DNA from: Leeia oryzae DSM 17879
GTDB taxonomy: Bacteria > Pseudomonadota > Gammaproteobacteria > Burkholderiales > Leeiaceae
Assembly: GCF_000376945.1 (NCBI RefSeq)
Contig: NZ_AQXU01000009.1
Coordinates: 1-53,001 of the forward strand
Direction: 5' to 3'
Length of the DNA stretch: 53,001 nt
The notes beneath the pieces are model-generated. The model made no database searches. It worked only from the letters and a program-made list of their open reading frames with translations, and was not told the origin of the DNA. Shown here piece after piece: positions 15,941 through 24,964 of this stretch (positions are counted from its first letter, which is position 1; each line of letters starts with the position of its first letter). The position numbers and the translations under genes were made by a program.

Positions 15941-16657
15941 TTAACTATGAAACTCTGTGTACGTTTGCACCCCGGCAAATAACTGATTAATCATGTCGCA
16001 TACAATTTCAAAGGTGAACAATACCGTCGGATCCAGTGTGCTTGAGCCATGTGCATAGCCGTTACGAATTTTGGGGATCAGTTCTATAAAATGATTCAGC
16101 CAATCAAAATCGAGCTCTTCTGGAGTCAAAATCACCTCTTCCTCCGGATAAGAAATGAAATCCTGACCTGAACTAATCATTTGATCGATTTTCTGATGTG
16201 TTAAGCGTCCTTTGGCGCGCATCAGCGCCCATTGCATACGATGGGTGAAGCTTTCATTACGGATCAACTGACGGGAAGACGCTTCTTTCAACAGATCAGA
16301 AAGTCCTCTTGGGGGCTTGTTGCCATTCTCACCATGGAGAAGCATTAGACGTTCTTTTAAGGCAAACTCCAGTGACACTAAGGCATAGTGTTCAGCAACG
16401 GGGTGAAAGCGATACACAAACCAGGCATATAGATACAGGTTTTTCGCGGTTTCGAAATGCACACGAATATCGAGAGGGACGGCATTATCAAGTTTGAAAC
16501 CAGCAACGGTCTGTTGACGTACAGCCAAAGAAACATGCGCATGCTTCGATCTACTTGAAGCAAAAAATGCATTTCTCTCATCAGGCTCCCAGACGGAATC
16601 TGCACTCCGCAGCGCATCACACGCATCGATCTCAGCATCATCAAAAGATTCGCTCAT
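15941..16657 (-). CDS. Hypothetical protein with HEPN-type motif
   Basis: A 238-residue soluble, helix-rich protein that I do not recognise as a named family. Near the C-terminus KIRNGYAHGSS has the arrangement R-N-x3-H (R198, H203), the HEPN RNase motif Rx4H, in the usual position at the start of the last long helix. It is upstream of the AbiE-type pair on the same strand but separated by about 180 bases holding that pair's promoter, so it is a separate unit. A role in defence is suggested by the neighbours and the motif only. A GGAAG ribosome site precedes the ATG. Confidence 0.6.
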   Translation of the reverse strand: MSESFDDAEIDACDALRSADSVWEPDERNAFFASSRSKHAHVSLAVRQQTVAGFKLDNAVPLDIRVHFETAKNLYLYAWFVYRFHPVAEHYALVSLEFALKERLMLLHGENGNKPPRGLSDLLKEASSRQLIRNESFTHRMQWALMRAKGRLTHQKIDQMISSGQDFISYPEEEVILTPEELDFDWLNHFIELIPKIRNGYAHGSSTLDPTVLFTFEIVCDMINQLFAGVQTYTEFHS

Positions 16658-16953
16658 CTAGTCATCTTCCACCAAGTGCTACGAAATATTGTATATCTAC
16701 CTAGCATACTACAACCCTGTCATCTGTAGGGTGCAACCATGGAAGGAAGACGCAACATCAACGAAGACTTATCACACCGGCTTTCACCAACCCGCCAATA
16801 CGCTTTGAAACTAGCCAATCCTGGTTAATCTTGATATGACTTCAATGCTCGCCAGCACAGTTTTTTGGCCGTGCACAGAACCATGCACAACCAAGAAACA
16901 TCGAATTTTCACAACCCTACCCTCTCAGCCCCCCCCGTTATCCGGTACCCCAG

Positions 16954-17796
16954 CTATTTTGATGACTGCTTTTGAAAGGCTTGCAGTTCACTCACCACTT
17001 GCTGGATGAACGGTTCGAAAATAATCCAGTTGCGATATCTACCCTCCCAGTGCCCCCTGCCCCGGCAAATCGGTTCGACAACTTTTCTCACATCTTCATT
17101 AAAGCGATGTTTCACTTTGTAGTTATAAGGGAGTTTATCGACCCAAACGCTTGCGCCGCAAATCGTAAAAGTCAAAGACTGCCAAGCAGGTGCTGAAATT
17201 TGGGGCGAAGGCACTGACGGCTCCGCTTCCTGTTCAACCCAATATCGGCGATTCACGTCCATTAAAACGGCCTCTTCGAGATCTGACCAAGTCCAGGGAA
17301 GACTCACCATATCTTTCAGATCAATTTCGAGAGTTCGGATACTTAAATGCTTTAGTTTGTCTGTTTTGATTTCATCAACCTTATGATGAACAGCAATTTC
17401 TATGGCAATAGGCTCACCCTCTGCGATGGCAAAGCAGTCAACAATCACTTCCCCAAGGACAGAGCTCATCCAATGCTCCACTATTACCTCAGAGAAATGC
17501 ATGTTCCCGGCTGGCTGCTGATGTGTACTATCCTCAGGAACAGCTAACCACTTGTAATCTTGCACGACCTGTTTGGCAGCCAGATGCAGTGCCGTTTCTG
17601 CACACTTTGCAGCGTGTGATCCCGTTTCATGCGCAAAATGATGGGCTTTTTCTCGCCCAGCATTCTTTGCGATCAATCTGTGTTTACAGCTAGGGCAAAC
17701 ACACCTGCAATCAATACCCGTTGGCACATCTTCCACATGCACCATTCTTCCATCTTCGGCTAATGCAAAAGTAATCATTGGGTTACTGATGTCCAT
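16954..17796 (-). CDS. CoiA-like competence/nuclease-fold protein
   Basis: A 280-residue protein with an N-terminal zinc-binding module like CoiA: CRCVCPSCKHRLIAKNAG (cysteines 30-37) followed by KAHHFAH (residues 50-56). A middle region with EIAVHHKVDEIKTDKLKH and RTLEIDL resembles the restriction-endonuclease-like core of CoiA proteins. CoiA promotes recombination during competence in Firmicutes; proteobacterial relatives in accessory regions have no settled role. AGGAG seven bases before the ATG supports the start. It is divergent from the membrane-protein gene at 17943. Confidence 0.7.
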   Translation of the reverse strand: MDISNPMITFALAEDGRMVHVEDVPTGIDCRCVCPSCKHRLIAKNAGREKAHHFAHETGSHAAKCAETALHLAAKQVVQDYKWLAVPEDSTHQQPAGNMHFSEVIVEHWMSSVLGEVIVDCFAIAEGEPIAIEIAVHHKVDEIKTDKLKHLSIRTLEIDLKDMVSLPWTWSDLEEAVLMDVNRRYWVEQEAEPSVPSPQISAPAWQSLTFTICGASVWVDKLPYNYKVKHRFNEDVRKVVEPICRGRGHWEGRYRNWIIFEPFIQQVVSELQAFQKQSSK

Positions 17797-17942
17797 GTCA
17801 CAACTCCTCTTGGGTTAACTTAGGAGTTAGCGTATGCATGAATATGCGATTAGAATAGTCCGAAACCCTCATACAACTGTTCGAGACTGATATGCAAGAT
17901 ATTGATCTTATTATGGAAAATGATAAAAACAAGGAAAACAGC

Positions 17943-18920
17943 ATGGGCAACGGATATCTTGAAGGTCTCGAAACCTTGCTGGAATTTGTAGACTATCTAG
18001 AACTTCCAACTAAACCTTATCAGGTACTTCAACAGTGGTTACGGGTGGAAATACAGCGGATTAAGGATGGGAAAACACAATCCAGATATGAAGCCGAAAA
18101 ATTACAGTTGTATGCAGATGGAAAAGTGTCCGGGAAAGAACCTTCTCGCTGGATGAGTCCGATCTGGGATAAGTTAAAAGACTTTGAAAATCAGCATGCA
18201 GAAGGAATGCTAAAAAGGGCACGGGGTCAAGGACGGAAGTGGTACTGTCTTCCAAGAAAACAAACCAGTCCAGGCGGCCAAGGGCATACGTCAAAGTTTT
18301 ACTTTGAATGTTTCGAGGTGAATCAACAGGATGCAGAGGAAACGGCAGGCTCTCCGCGAACAAAGGATGAGATCGACTATATCCTGGATACTCAAGTGGT
18401 CCCTGCCTGGTGGGCCAGAAAATTATTCACGACCAGTTACAAATTGGCCGGCTGGCGGAAGTGGCTGTTCCTGGGGTATTTCTTCTTAAATTTGATCATC
18501 ATTGCACTTGCCTTAATATCTGCATATGTCAGTTCAATGTATCTGAGCCATAACGCACTTGAAATTATCAAATGGCTGCTTCCCACCTCTGCCATTGCAT
18601 TTTTGGGATGGCAGACGATTAAACCAATCATTCAGTTAGCTGATTGGCGAATCATCATGGCGCCAATTACCCTTTTTGCGCTAAAAGAAGATCATGCCCA
18701 GTTAGAACTCGCTACACTGTCAGATCATCACAGTTCTGCAAAAAGAGAAATTCGCCTTGTCCGTTATAGCGCGCAATGCCCCAAGTGTACGGGTAAAATT
18801 CTACTTCGTGATGGAGGGAAACAGTTTCCAAATCGCCTGGTAGGTCGTTGCGAGGAAAGTCCGTCAGAGCATGTATATAGCTTTGATCGAATCTTGCAAA
18901 TTGGCAAAAATTTAGTGTGA
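17943..18920 (+). CDS. Uncharacterised membrane protein with C-terminal zinc-ribbon-like end
   Basis: A 325-residue protein with no family I recognise. The start at 17943 is taken because AAGGA precedes it at good spacing; the frame is open from an ATG at 17892. The N-terminal half is soluble and charged. Two hydrophobic segments follow (around WLFLGYFFLNLIIIALALIS and WLLPTSAIAFLGWQ, residues ~175-235), then a soluble tail with CPKCTGKILL and a later GRCEESPSEH, a possible zinc ribbon. Two membrane spans with cytoplasmic domains resemble effector proteins of defence systems, but that is only a resemblance. Confidence 0.6.
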   Translation: MGNGYLEGLETLLEFVDYLELPTKPYQVLQQWLRVEIQRIKDGKTQSRYEAEKLQLYADGKVSGKEPSRWMSPIWDKLKDFENQHAEGMLKRARGQGRKWYCLPRKQTSPGGQGHTSKFYFECFEVNQQDAEETAGSPRTKDEIDYILDTQVVPAWWARKLFTTSYKLAGWRKWLFLGYFFLNLIIIALALISAYVSSMYLSHNALEIIKWLLPTSAIAFLGWQTIKPIIQLADWRIIMAPITLFALKEDHAQLELATLSDHHSSAKREIRLVRYSAQCPKCTGKILLRDGGKQFPNRLVGRCEESPSEHVYSFDRILQIGKNLV

Positions 18921-18968
18921 ACGTCTATGTAAGGGTTATATCGTCTCTTGCCCTTCTCGACCGGTATT

Positions 18969-18997
18969 GGGAATGATGAAAATAAGCGATCATTCCC
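18969..18997. terminator. Hairpin after the membrane-protein gene
   Basis: GGGAATGAT pairs perfectly with ATCATTCCC across an 11-base loop, about 50 bases after the plus-strand gene. No U-run follows on the plus strand (the sequence runs TCAACAAAAAA), so terminator strength is doubtful. Confidence 0.35.
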
Positions 18998-19023
18998 TCA
19001 ACAAAAAAATAGAGCTAATTTTG

Positions 19024-19691
19024 TCATTCTTTCAAGTCCCTATCCACTTTCCGGTAAGGCAATGCATCTGTTAATTTCTGACGTCGAGTGTAAATTCGGA
19101 AAGATCCACAATAAGCATTCGTGATCGAAATTTTACTATGCCCAGCCTCTTCCGCTACCTGCAAACGAGCTATGCGAATCAGCTCAGGATTATTTTCAGC
19201 AAAAGCTTTGGCGTCCCCAATAGATATCTCTGGATATTGGCGTTCAACCCTTTTCACAGGCTCTGCGTATCGTATTGCATTGAGTAGAATGCTCTTTCTA
19301 GTACAAATAACCGAAGATGCCTTACCGCTTTCTCAGGTGTATATTTTCGATCTCGGATATATCCACCATTCTTTTTAGCAAAATCCAAGGCAGGCTCATA
19401 AGTACTTCGCTTATAATCAGAATCAAGATGCAACAGTGAATTAGCACCTGAATTCTCATTCTGAACAATAAAATATTTATGGCTTGAATGTAGACATTTT
19501 TGCGGCATAAATGCAACAACCTGCTTTGGTTTCAACCCAAAGGTATGAATCATGAGTAACTGCAGCCAAACATATTGGTCAGTGGCAAAAATTCCATATA
19601 TCACTTCCAACGAACATTTGCTTCCATCCTTCATGTAGACATCCATCTTTTCCCTTTGAACTACCAGTAAAAATCCAATAGGTAATGACAT
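19024..19691 (-). pseudogene. Split tyrosine-recombinase-like gene (C-terminal fragments)
   Basis: Two minus-strand frames, 19254-19691 (145 residues) and 19024-19257, join at a frame change. The first (VWLQLLMIHTFGLKPKQVV... HSSHKYFIVQ) closely resembles the last third of the protein at 21434-22825. The second carries ARLQVAEEAGHSKISITNAY, the GH...Y end of an Integrase_1-type tyrosine recombinase. Together they look like the catalytic half of one recombinase without its N-terminal domain. The first catalytic Arg position is Lys in FGLKPKQ. A frameshifted remnant is most likely; two overlapping short genes are the alternative. Confidence 0.6.
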
Positions 19692-20645
19692 TCAAAATAG
19701 TGATATCTATCAACACGAAGAATATTGTTCATGCAGGTTATACAATATATTTTTCATTTACCATGCATAAATATTCGCAACAATGCATTCAGTCAATAAC
19801 AAATGAAGCAGAGTGACACTGGGATGAAGAATATAACTTGCTTAACATCCTATTGATAAAGACTATTGGTTCTCCTCATATTTAGTAGAGCCAGACAACA
19901 TACAAAATGCACTAAAGCTGGCTAATGGATGGTGTGTCGCGATGACCCTCGCGACCAGGGTTTTGGGCAAGTTTTAATTAAAAGCGCGAGTCGCGTCCCC
20001 CGGGCGGGTGGACCCCAAATAAAAATTGGGCGGAGACGAATGGTCCCTATGTGGGTTAGGCGAAATATCTCATTCTCGTCCCCAAGAGCATGCCGGCTCG
20101 ATCGAGTTACCTTTTGACAAGGTGCCGATGCCAGCGCGGGCATCCAACGGCCTTGTTTTTCCTAGTTTGAGATAGGAAAAGCAAAGGAAGATATTGAAGT
20201 TTTGATATTACCGGCCGGAGTACAGCCAGAGTGAGAAATGCACCCTGAGGAGGGATTAGCTGAAGGGGCTCTAGTTCATCTTGCAACTCAATACAAGAGA
20301 CAGCCATTTTGAACTACATGTCAGGAAAAAGCGTGTCGCGAGTTCCTGCGTCAGAAAGCCGGACTTAACCGGGGTTACCAAAAATGAAGTATTTTGGTAT
20401 TTAGATTTTCATTCAAAAATCAAATCTCTGTCAAGCCGTTTCAAGAGTACATATTTTCTTTAGTATTATTTTTAGTATGTGAAATTACACTGTAAGTCCC
20501 ATAAAACGTAGATCTTCTACATCCTCTGTATTCGAAATTTGTCTAAAGTGGACATGACGAGGATGTGCATCATCCCCTCTTAAGGGATAAAACACGACGC
20601 CAGCTCAGATAATCTCTAGCTCATGAAACACGTAGAGGTATGCAG
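19692..20645. other. Gene-free stretch with a GC-rich structured patch
   Basis: No supported gene. Most of it is AT-rich. From about 19920 to 20160 composition jumps to GC-rich, with several short hairpins: GTCGCGA/TCGCGAC (19936-19955) and CCCAA/TTGGG near 20010-20030. Open frames there have no recognisable family. Its origin is unknown. Confidence 0.5.
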
Positions 20646-20762
20646 ATGGGAGGCATTGCAAAACAGTCTTATCAGTATGAAGTTACTTTAAGGGACATTA
20701 GTACGGGGGAAGAGCTGATGAAATTCAGCGTTGGAACATCTATGAAGACACATCATTCGTAA
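20646..20762 (+). CDS. Small hypothetical protein (38 residues)
   Basis: A short frame beginning at ATG 20646 with AGAGG seven bases upstream, ending at 20762. The product (SYQYEVTLRDISTGEELMKF in the middle) has no family I recognise. The reasonable ribosome site and codon use make it plausible, but it could be a fragment of a longer lost gene. Confidence 0.3.
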   Translation: MGGIAKQSYQYEVTLRDISTGEELMKFSVGTSMKTHHS

Positions 20763-20911
20763 TTTCTGTCTACTGATTTGATGGCCAAAGGTACGCTGAA
20801 ATGTCTGTGGGAAATGTCTTTTGAGAAAATAATGCTGCAGCAAGAGCGATCACTACCAGAAGCCTCAAAAAGGGGCGGTTCATGACTACCGGCCCCTTTG
20901 AACCGGTGAAG

Positions 20912-21238
20912 TCAAATAGCCAGATCAGATTCAGTTTTACCACTGGCCAAAGCAGCTTTATACCATTCAGGTAGACGGCCGCGCCCTGTCCATGTCTGGT
21001 TTGGATTTGCCGGATTAGCATACTTTGCAATAGAAGGAGTTTTAGATCCCTTGCTGCCCTTTCCAGCTAATAAAGCGACCAACTCATCCACGCCCATTCC
21101 CAAAGCTTGCGCTTTATCTTTTACGGTCTTCAACAAAGAATTGATCTCACTCTGCTTTCGGCTTTTGATTTCATGATCAATCGCGTTAACCAGTGCATGC
21201 AATTCATCAATACTCAGTGATGAAAGGTTCATAGACAT
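20912..21238 (-). CDS. H-NS family nucleoid protein
   Basis: A 108-residue H-NS-like DNA-binding protein. The N-terminal half is a coiled-coil oligomerisation region (IDELHALVNAIDHEIKSRKQ). The C-terminal domain ends with NPNQTWTGRGRLPEWYKAAL and SGKTESDLAI, which contains the TWTGRGRLP core used by H-NS proteins to enter AT-rich minor grooves. GGAGG seven bases before the ATG fixes the start. It lies downstream of the recombinase-like gene in the AT-rich part of the island, where an H-NS copy would silence foreign DNA. It is probably an accessory copy rather than the main chromosomal one. Confidence 0.9.
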   Translation of the reverse strand: MSMNLSSLSIDELHALVNAIDHEIKSRKQSEINSLLKTVKDKAQALGMGVDELVALLAGKGSKGSKTPSIAKYANPANPNQTWTGRGRLPEWYKAALASGKTESDLAI

Positions 21239-21433
21239 GATGATGCCTCCCTAAATTTATTGGAAATAAGTTGTATCTCACAGCAGGAAAAAGGCGTTTT
21301 ACAATTGCTGTTTATCAGTATAGCAAAAAATGTAAGATATGCATTATTGTATACGACGTTCGTCCTGAGTATAAGCCTACAAATATAATGAAAAAGAGCT
21401 TGATCTAGCATAGTTTCATTGATTTCAAATGCA

Positions 21434-22825
21434 TCAAGATAAATTTCCATCTGTAACAACCACCATCGCCTCTTCTTTCAGCATACCAGAAGGCAAGACA
21501 CAGGAAGTACGCTGACTCACAAGTCGTTTGCCATATTTCCAAACTGGGACATATCGAAAATTACGTTGAATTTTTTGATTTTTTTCCAGGCACCTCAACA
21601 ATTGTAAATTTACGCCTGATTTCATACACGCCGATCGCAAATGCAAAATTGCATTTAAAGTACCATATCGAATATTACGAATAGATCCATGATTAGTATT
21701 AGCTATAATAAGTGCAAGGTCATAAACACCTTTTTTATACTCAGTATCAACATTAAATCTAATTAAACAATCAGAATCTAAGTCTTTAACGAAAAAATAC
21801 ACACCACTGGAGTGTATATTATTTTGTGGATGTAAATTTACAACCTGGCGTACGCTTAATCCAAAGGCATGAATCAACAATGATTGTATCCATACAAATT
21901 TATTCACAGCAATCAATGAATTAACATTTTCTAGTTGAGCAGTTTTTTTATCAATTATAGAAGTAACTAACTTATCTTCATTCAAATTAGTTAAATTTTT
22001 AACAGCGTCATTAATTTCTGATTCATCCTCAGATTTACGTGAGGAATATTGAATGCAAAGTTCGTGCAATGTGATGCCTAGCTTTTTCTTAGTGAGCCCA
22101 ACTTTCTTAAGTACTGTATTCATCCTACTAGCACATTGACTACTCGTTTTAAGTTGATGACTAATATGATCATTATTACCTTTCGAGTAATCCATCAAAT
22201 ATTTTAACAAAATAGATTGCTCTTCATTTGTAATCTTAACTATGCGCTTCTGTCTATTCTTTACATTTTTAAAAACCTCAATATAACCATCATCAATTTT
22301 ACTGTATTCATTTGGTCGAAACGAAATTGCCTCATAGACTGTCAAACCAAACTCCAACACCATACGTACCTGCATATAGCAGTATTTATCTATAATTTGA
22401 ATCTTATTTAATACTGCCTCAACGTCGATATCGACAGTTTTTCTCGGATTACTAGCCTTGGGTTTACTTTGCTTCGGGAAGATGGCTTTGTCACTAAAGT
22501 AGGAGGATGTGCTCCTGACTAACCCCGGTTTTTCTATCCATTTTGCAAATTGACGCAAAGCAGATAAATGAGTTTGAATTGTGGATAGAGCATAGTTTTT
22601 TTCAAGAAATGTGTCACATATAATCTGAATGTGCTTCTCACGAATGTTGGCTGGTCTTACCCTATATCCCTTTTCCTGAAGAATGCTAAAGATAAGTTTC
22701 AAGGAATCAATCCTCCCATTCTTTGTCAGATCCGCCCCAAACTTTCCATCCGCGCGATAGCGAACAAATGGTTTTATGGTAAGTAAAAGATCAACAAGCC
22801 AACCAGGATTCTTCTTTGCTTTCAC
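21434..22825 (-). CDS. Catalytically degenerate tyrosine-recombinase-like protein (Integrase_1 type)
   Basis: A 463-residue protein with an N-terminal SAM-like DNA-binding domain (about 30-110; STIQTHLSALRQFAKWI) and a catalytic-type domain (about 140-265). The first catalytic Arg position reads FGLTVYEA (Thr162) and the HxxR box reads HELC (H254, C257), so both arginines are missing. From about 305 a second module starts again with WIQSLLIHAFGLSVRQVV, like the beginning of a catalytic domain, without GH or Tyr boxes. The frame is long and intact despite this. It may act as a DNA-binding protein rather than a recombinase. Composition is AT-rich. Confidence 0.65.
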   Translation of the reverse strand: MKAKKNPGWLVDLLLTIKPFVRYRADGKFGADLTKNGRIDSLKLIFSILQEKGYRVRPANIREKHIQIICDTFLEKNYALSTIQTHLSALRQFAKWIEKPGLVRSTSSYFSDKAIFPKQSKPKASNPRKTVDIDVEAVLNKIQIIDKYCYMQVRMVLEFGLTVYEAISFRPNEYSKIDDGYIEVFKNVKNRQKRIVKITNEEQSILLKYLMDYSKGNNDHISHQLKTSSQCASRMNTVLKKVGLTKKKLGITLHELCIQYSSRKSEDESEINDAVKNLTNLNEDKLVTSIIDKKTAQLENVNSLIAVNKFVWIQSLLIHAFGLSVRQVVNLHPQNNIHSSGVYFFVKDLDSDCLIRFNVDTEYKKGVYDLALIIANTNHGSIRNIRYGTLNAILHLRSACMKSGVNLQLLRCLEKNQKIQRNFRYVPVWKYGKRLVSQRTSCVLPSGMLKEEAMVVVTDGNLS

Positions 22826-23689
22826 AAGATTTCCCCTCGATTCAACATCACAAGATAGTAGATAAAAAACAAAAGGTCTGACAAAAGTGTTGCTCGAACG
22901 AGCTCAAGGTGCACAGAAAGAAAGTGGTAATTATGCGTAACCAGCATCCCTGCCAGGATGTGCTTCTTATGCTTGTACGGCGAAAACGTTTAAGCAAGTT
23001 GAGGACATTATCGAAAAGTAGAGGATGTTGGTTCGAAAAAACCAAGTAGGAGAAAACTACCCATAAAAGGTAATTAACGGATGATCGGCTGACCACGTAT
23101 TCCATGGCGCTTTAGTCACCATGGCAATATTAGAAAGCTGGACTGAACCAGGATGCCCAAAGGCACTTAGAAATAACATATTACTGATCACAGAGTTCTT
23201 GTCAAGAATTTTTCACATTTTATTTTTAGTACATATTTTAGTGTATTTTTCTATCTCCTATGCCACATCCCTGCTTGATCTGCATATTACTCTGTATTTG
23301 ACTTTTGACTAAAATTCCGTATTTCAACCACAATATATGCATAAGACATAATACATTTAAGGCACTTAAGATTGATGTAACTGCGCGGCAACTGCCCTTT
23401 CCCCCCAATCGGTATGCCACTAATTACAGGACCATTTGGGATTGGTGATGCTTTATACGGTATTCCACCGGTGACAAGTGGACGAACTATGTTGTTATCA
23501 AGCTGCCATGCCTCGTTTCTCTTCCTGGCCGACTGCAAGCTCCGCAAACCATGTTGACTCAGGCATACCTCCCTGAATCGGTCATTAAAAATCTATATAT
23601 ATATTCCAAACCTGAATCAACACTTGCTTAAGTCCACATAGACGCAAATGTTCCAATAAACGGGCGAGCCGCGCTCCTGACAGGGGGTG
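22826..23689. other. Gene-free stretch upstream of the recombinase-like gene
   Basis: AT-rich DNA with only short frames that match nothing I know. The promoter for the gene at 21434-22825 should be at its left end. CCATGG occurs twice at 23102-23124. The stretch is probably decayed mobile DNA. Confidence 0.45.
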
Positions 23690-24248
23690 ATCTATTACAA
23701 TCTAGAGAGTTTCACGGCTCCAAAGGTCAATCAGGGTCAGAGCCCGAAACCAGCGACCAGGCCAAAGTCCAACATTGATCCTGCCCACCGGTTCTGATAG
23801 AACCACCTGCAAGTTTGGCCGTTTCTTTCACTTTCTCAGCCGAAGCGATAACCCCCGCCTCCCGATAGATACACACCACGCGCTTGTGATTGATTTACCA
23901 GCCTTCGCGTTGCAGCAAGACATGTAGTCGCGGTGAACCGAATCACCGCTGATGTTCTGCCAACTTGCACAAGCGGACTCATACTGACGCATCCCGATCA
24001 GGCACGAAAGGTCATCGAAACGTCTTGCGATTAATCAGCAGTAGCTGGCAGGCCCGCCGCTCGACTATCCAGTGAGAAGCTAACAGTTGTCTGGCTGGCT
24101 GCTTAACACCGTAATACGGCCTATTTCAGTTTCTTCCTAGAAATTCATTGAGCATTTAGATATCAAGTGCCTGATTGGCAACCAGCCGCTTCAGTCTGGC
24201 ATTCTCGTCTTCGAGCAATTTCAGCCGTTCTGCTTCCGAGACTTCAAT
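23690..24248 (-). mobile_element. IS3-family transposase remnant (orfA end plus orfB)
   Basis: The minus strand reads the end of an IS3-type orfA (EVSEAERLKLLEDENARLKR, a leucine-zipper region, then a stop) and broken orfB pieces: SHWIVERRACQLLLINRKTF, GSPRLHVLLQREGW followed by a stop and INHKRVVCIYREAGV, and RFRALTLIDLWSRETL with the second Asp of the DDE triad. Several stops and frameshifts make it inactive. No terminal inverted repeats were found by eye, so the ends are approximate. Confidence 0.75.
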
Positions 24249-24437
24249 GAGGAGCAACCTCTTTACTATTATTACAAACTAGCCAACTCTGAGAATTTTG
24301 TTAAATTGATTAATGTGAAAGGCGAATATCAGCAAAGCATATACCAATCATCTATAGGTACGCAGAAGCTTGCAAAAAGCAGAATAAGAATCAGTTCGCT
24401 TCCTGTTTTTAGCACGCTTTCAAGAACATTGAGTTGA
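24249..24437 (+). pseudogene. C-terminal fragment of an unknown gene beside the IS remnant
   Basis: A 62-codon frame without a start codon (EEQPLYYYYKLANSENFVKL at its beginning) ends at TGA 24435-24437. It begins at the edge of the IS3 remnant, so it could be a gene interrupted by that insertion. No family is recognised; chance is possible. The rest up to 24604 holds only the leader of the next gene. Confidence 0.25.
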
Positions 24438-24604
24438 AAGCAATCACAGTAAGGAAAGTTGGCAAATTCGTTTAAAGGCTTCTGACAACGACATTACTTT
24501 AAAAATTTGATGAATAATTCTCACAGGCGGACAAAAAACTGCCCACATGCAAGACAACCTGACTATGTCAAATGGCTACTATGGATGATCTACAAGGAAA
24601 GGAT

Positions 24605-24964
24605 ATGAATTCAAATACCGCTAGAAGATTGGTCATGCTGAGTGAAGCATACAGATATGTAGGACTCTCAAGACCTACGTTCGATGCAGAATTCCGTCCG
24701 GAACTCACAATTCTCCAGATAGGACGGAGAAAATTAGTCGATTTAAATGAACTAGATCAACTGATTGACCAAAAATTTCTGAACGCAAAAAATTCATCCC
24801 GCGACACGCGGGAGAAAGAAGGAGAAAAAATATGTCCCGCGCAAAAATCACTGGCCTCACTTTCAAAAATGGAAAGTGGCAAATTGATAAAAGAATCCCA
24901 GCTTACGGTAGGCTTTGCGAAAGCACTGGTACTAGCAACAGGGAAGAAGCAGAAGAGATCCTGA
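24605..24964 (+). CDS. Excisionase/AlpA-like small DNA-binding protein
   Basis: A 119-residue protein. ATG at 24605 is preferred to the upstream 24572 start because AAGGA precedes it. Residues about 10-60 look like a helix-turn-helix of the AlpA/excisionase kind (LSEAYRYVGLSRPTFDAEFR, then VDLNELDQLIDQKF). Beyond that the frame runs 133 bases into the recombinase gene and codes for low-information sequence, so the real protein may once have been shorter. Its place immediately before an integrase fits a recombination directionality factor or element regulator. Confidence 0.55.
   Translation: MNSNTARRLVMLSEAYRYVGLSRPTFDAEFRPELTILQIGRRKLVDLNELDQLIDQKFLNAKNSSRDTREKEGEKICPAQKSLASLSKMESGKLIKESQLTVGFAKALVLATGKKQKRS

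Noticed and set aside
15900-15944. A 14-codon plus-strand frame between the HEPN-like gene and the AbiE promoter
   Set aside because: Too short and without a ribosome site to support as a gene.
16921-16940. A second C tract (8 C) near 16929-16936
   Set aside because: It is intergenic, downstream of the CoiA-like gene, and too short to suggest switching.
19922-20307. Short frames in the GC-rich patch on both strands
   Set aside because: They overlap each other, match no family I know and fall in a hairpin-rich stretch, so I list the DNA rather than a gene.
22848-23547. Short minus-strand frames (85 and 86 codons) upstream of the recombinase-like gene
   Set aside because: No family, no ribosome site, and composition typical of chance frames in AT-rich DNA.
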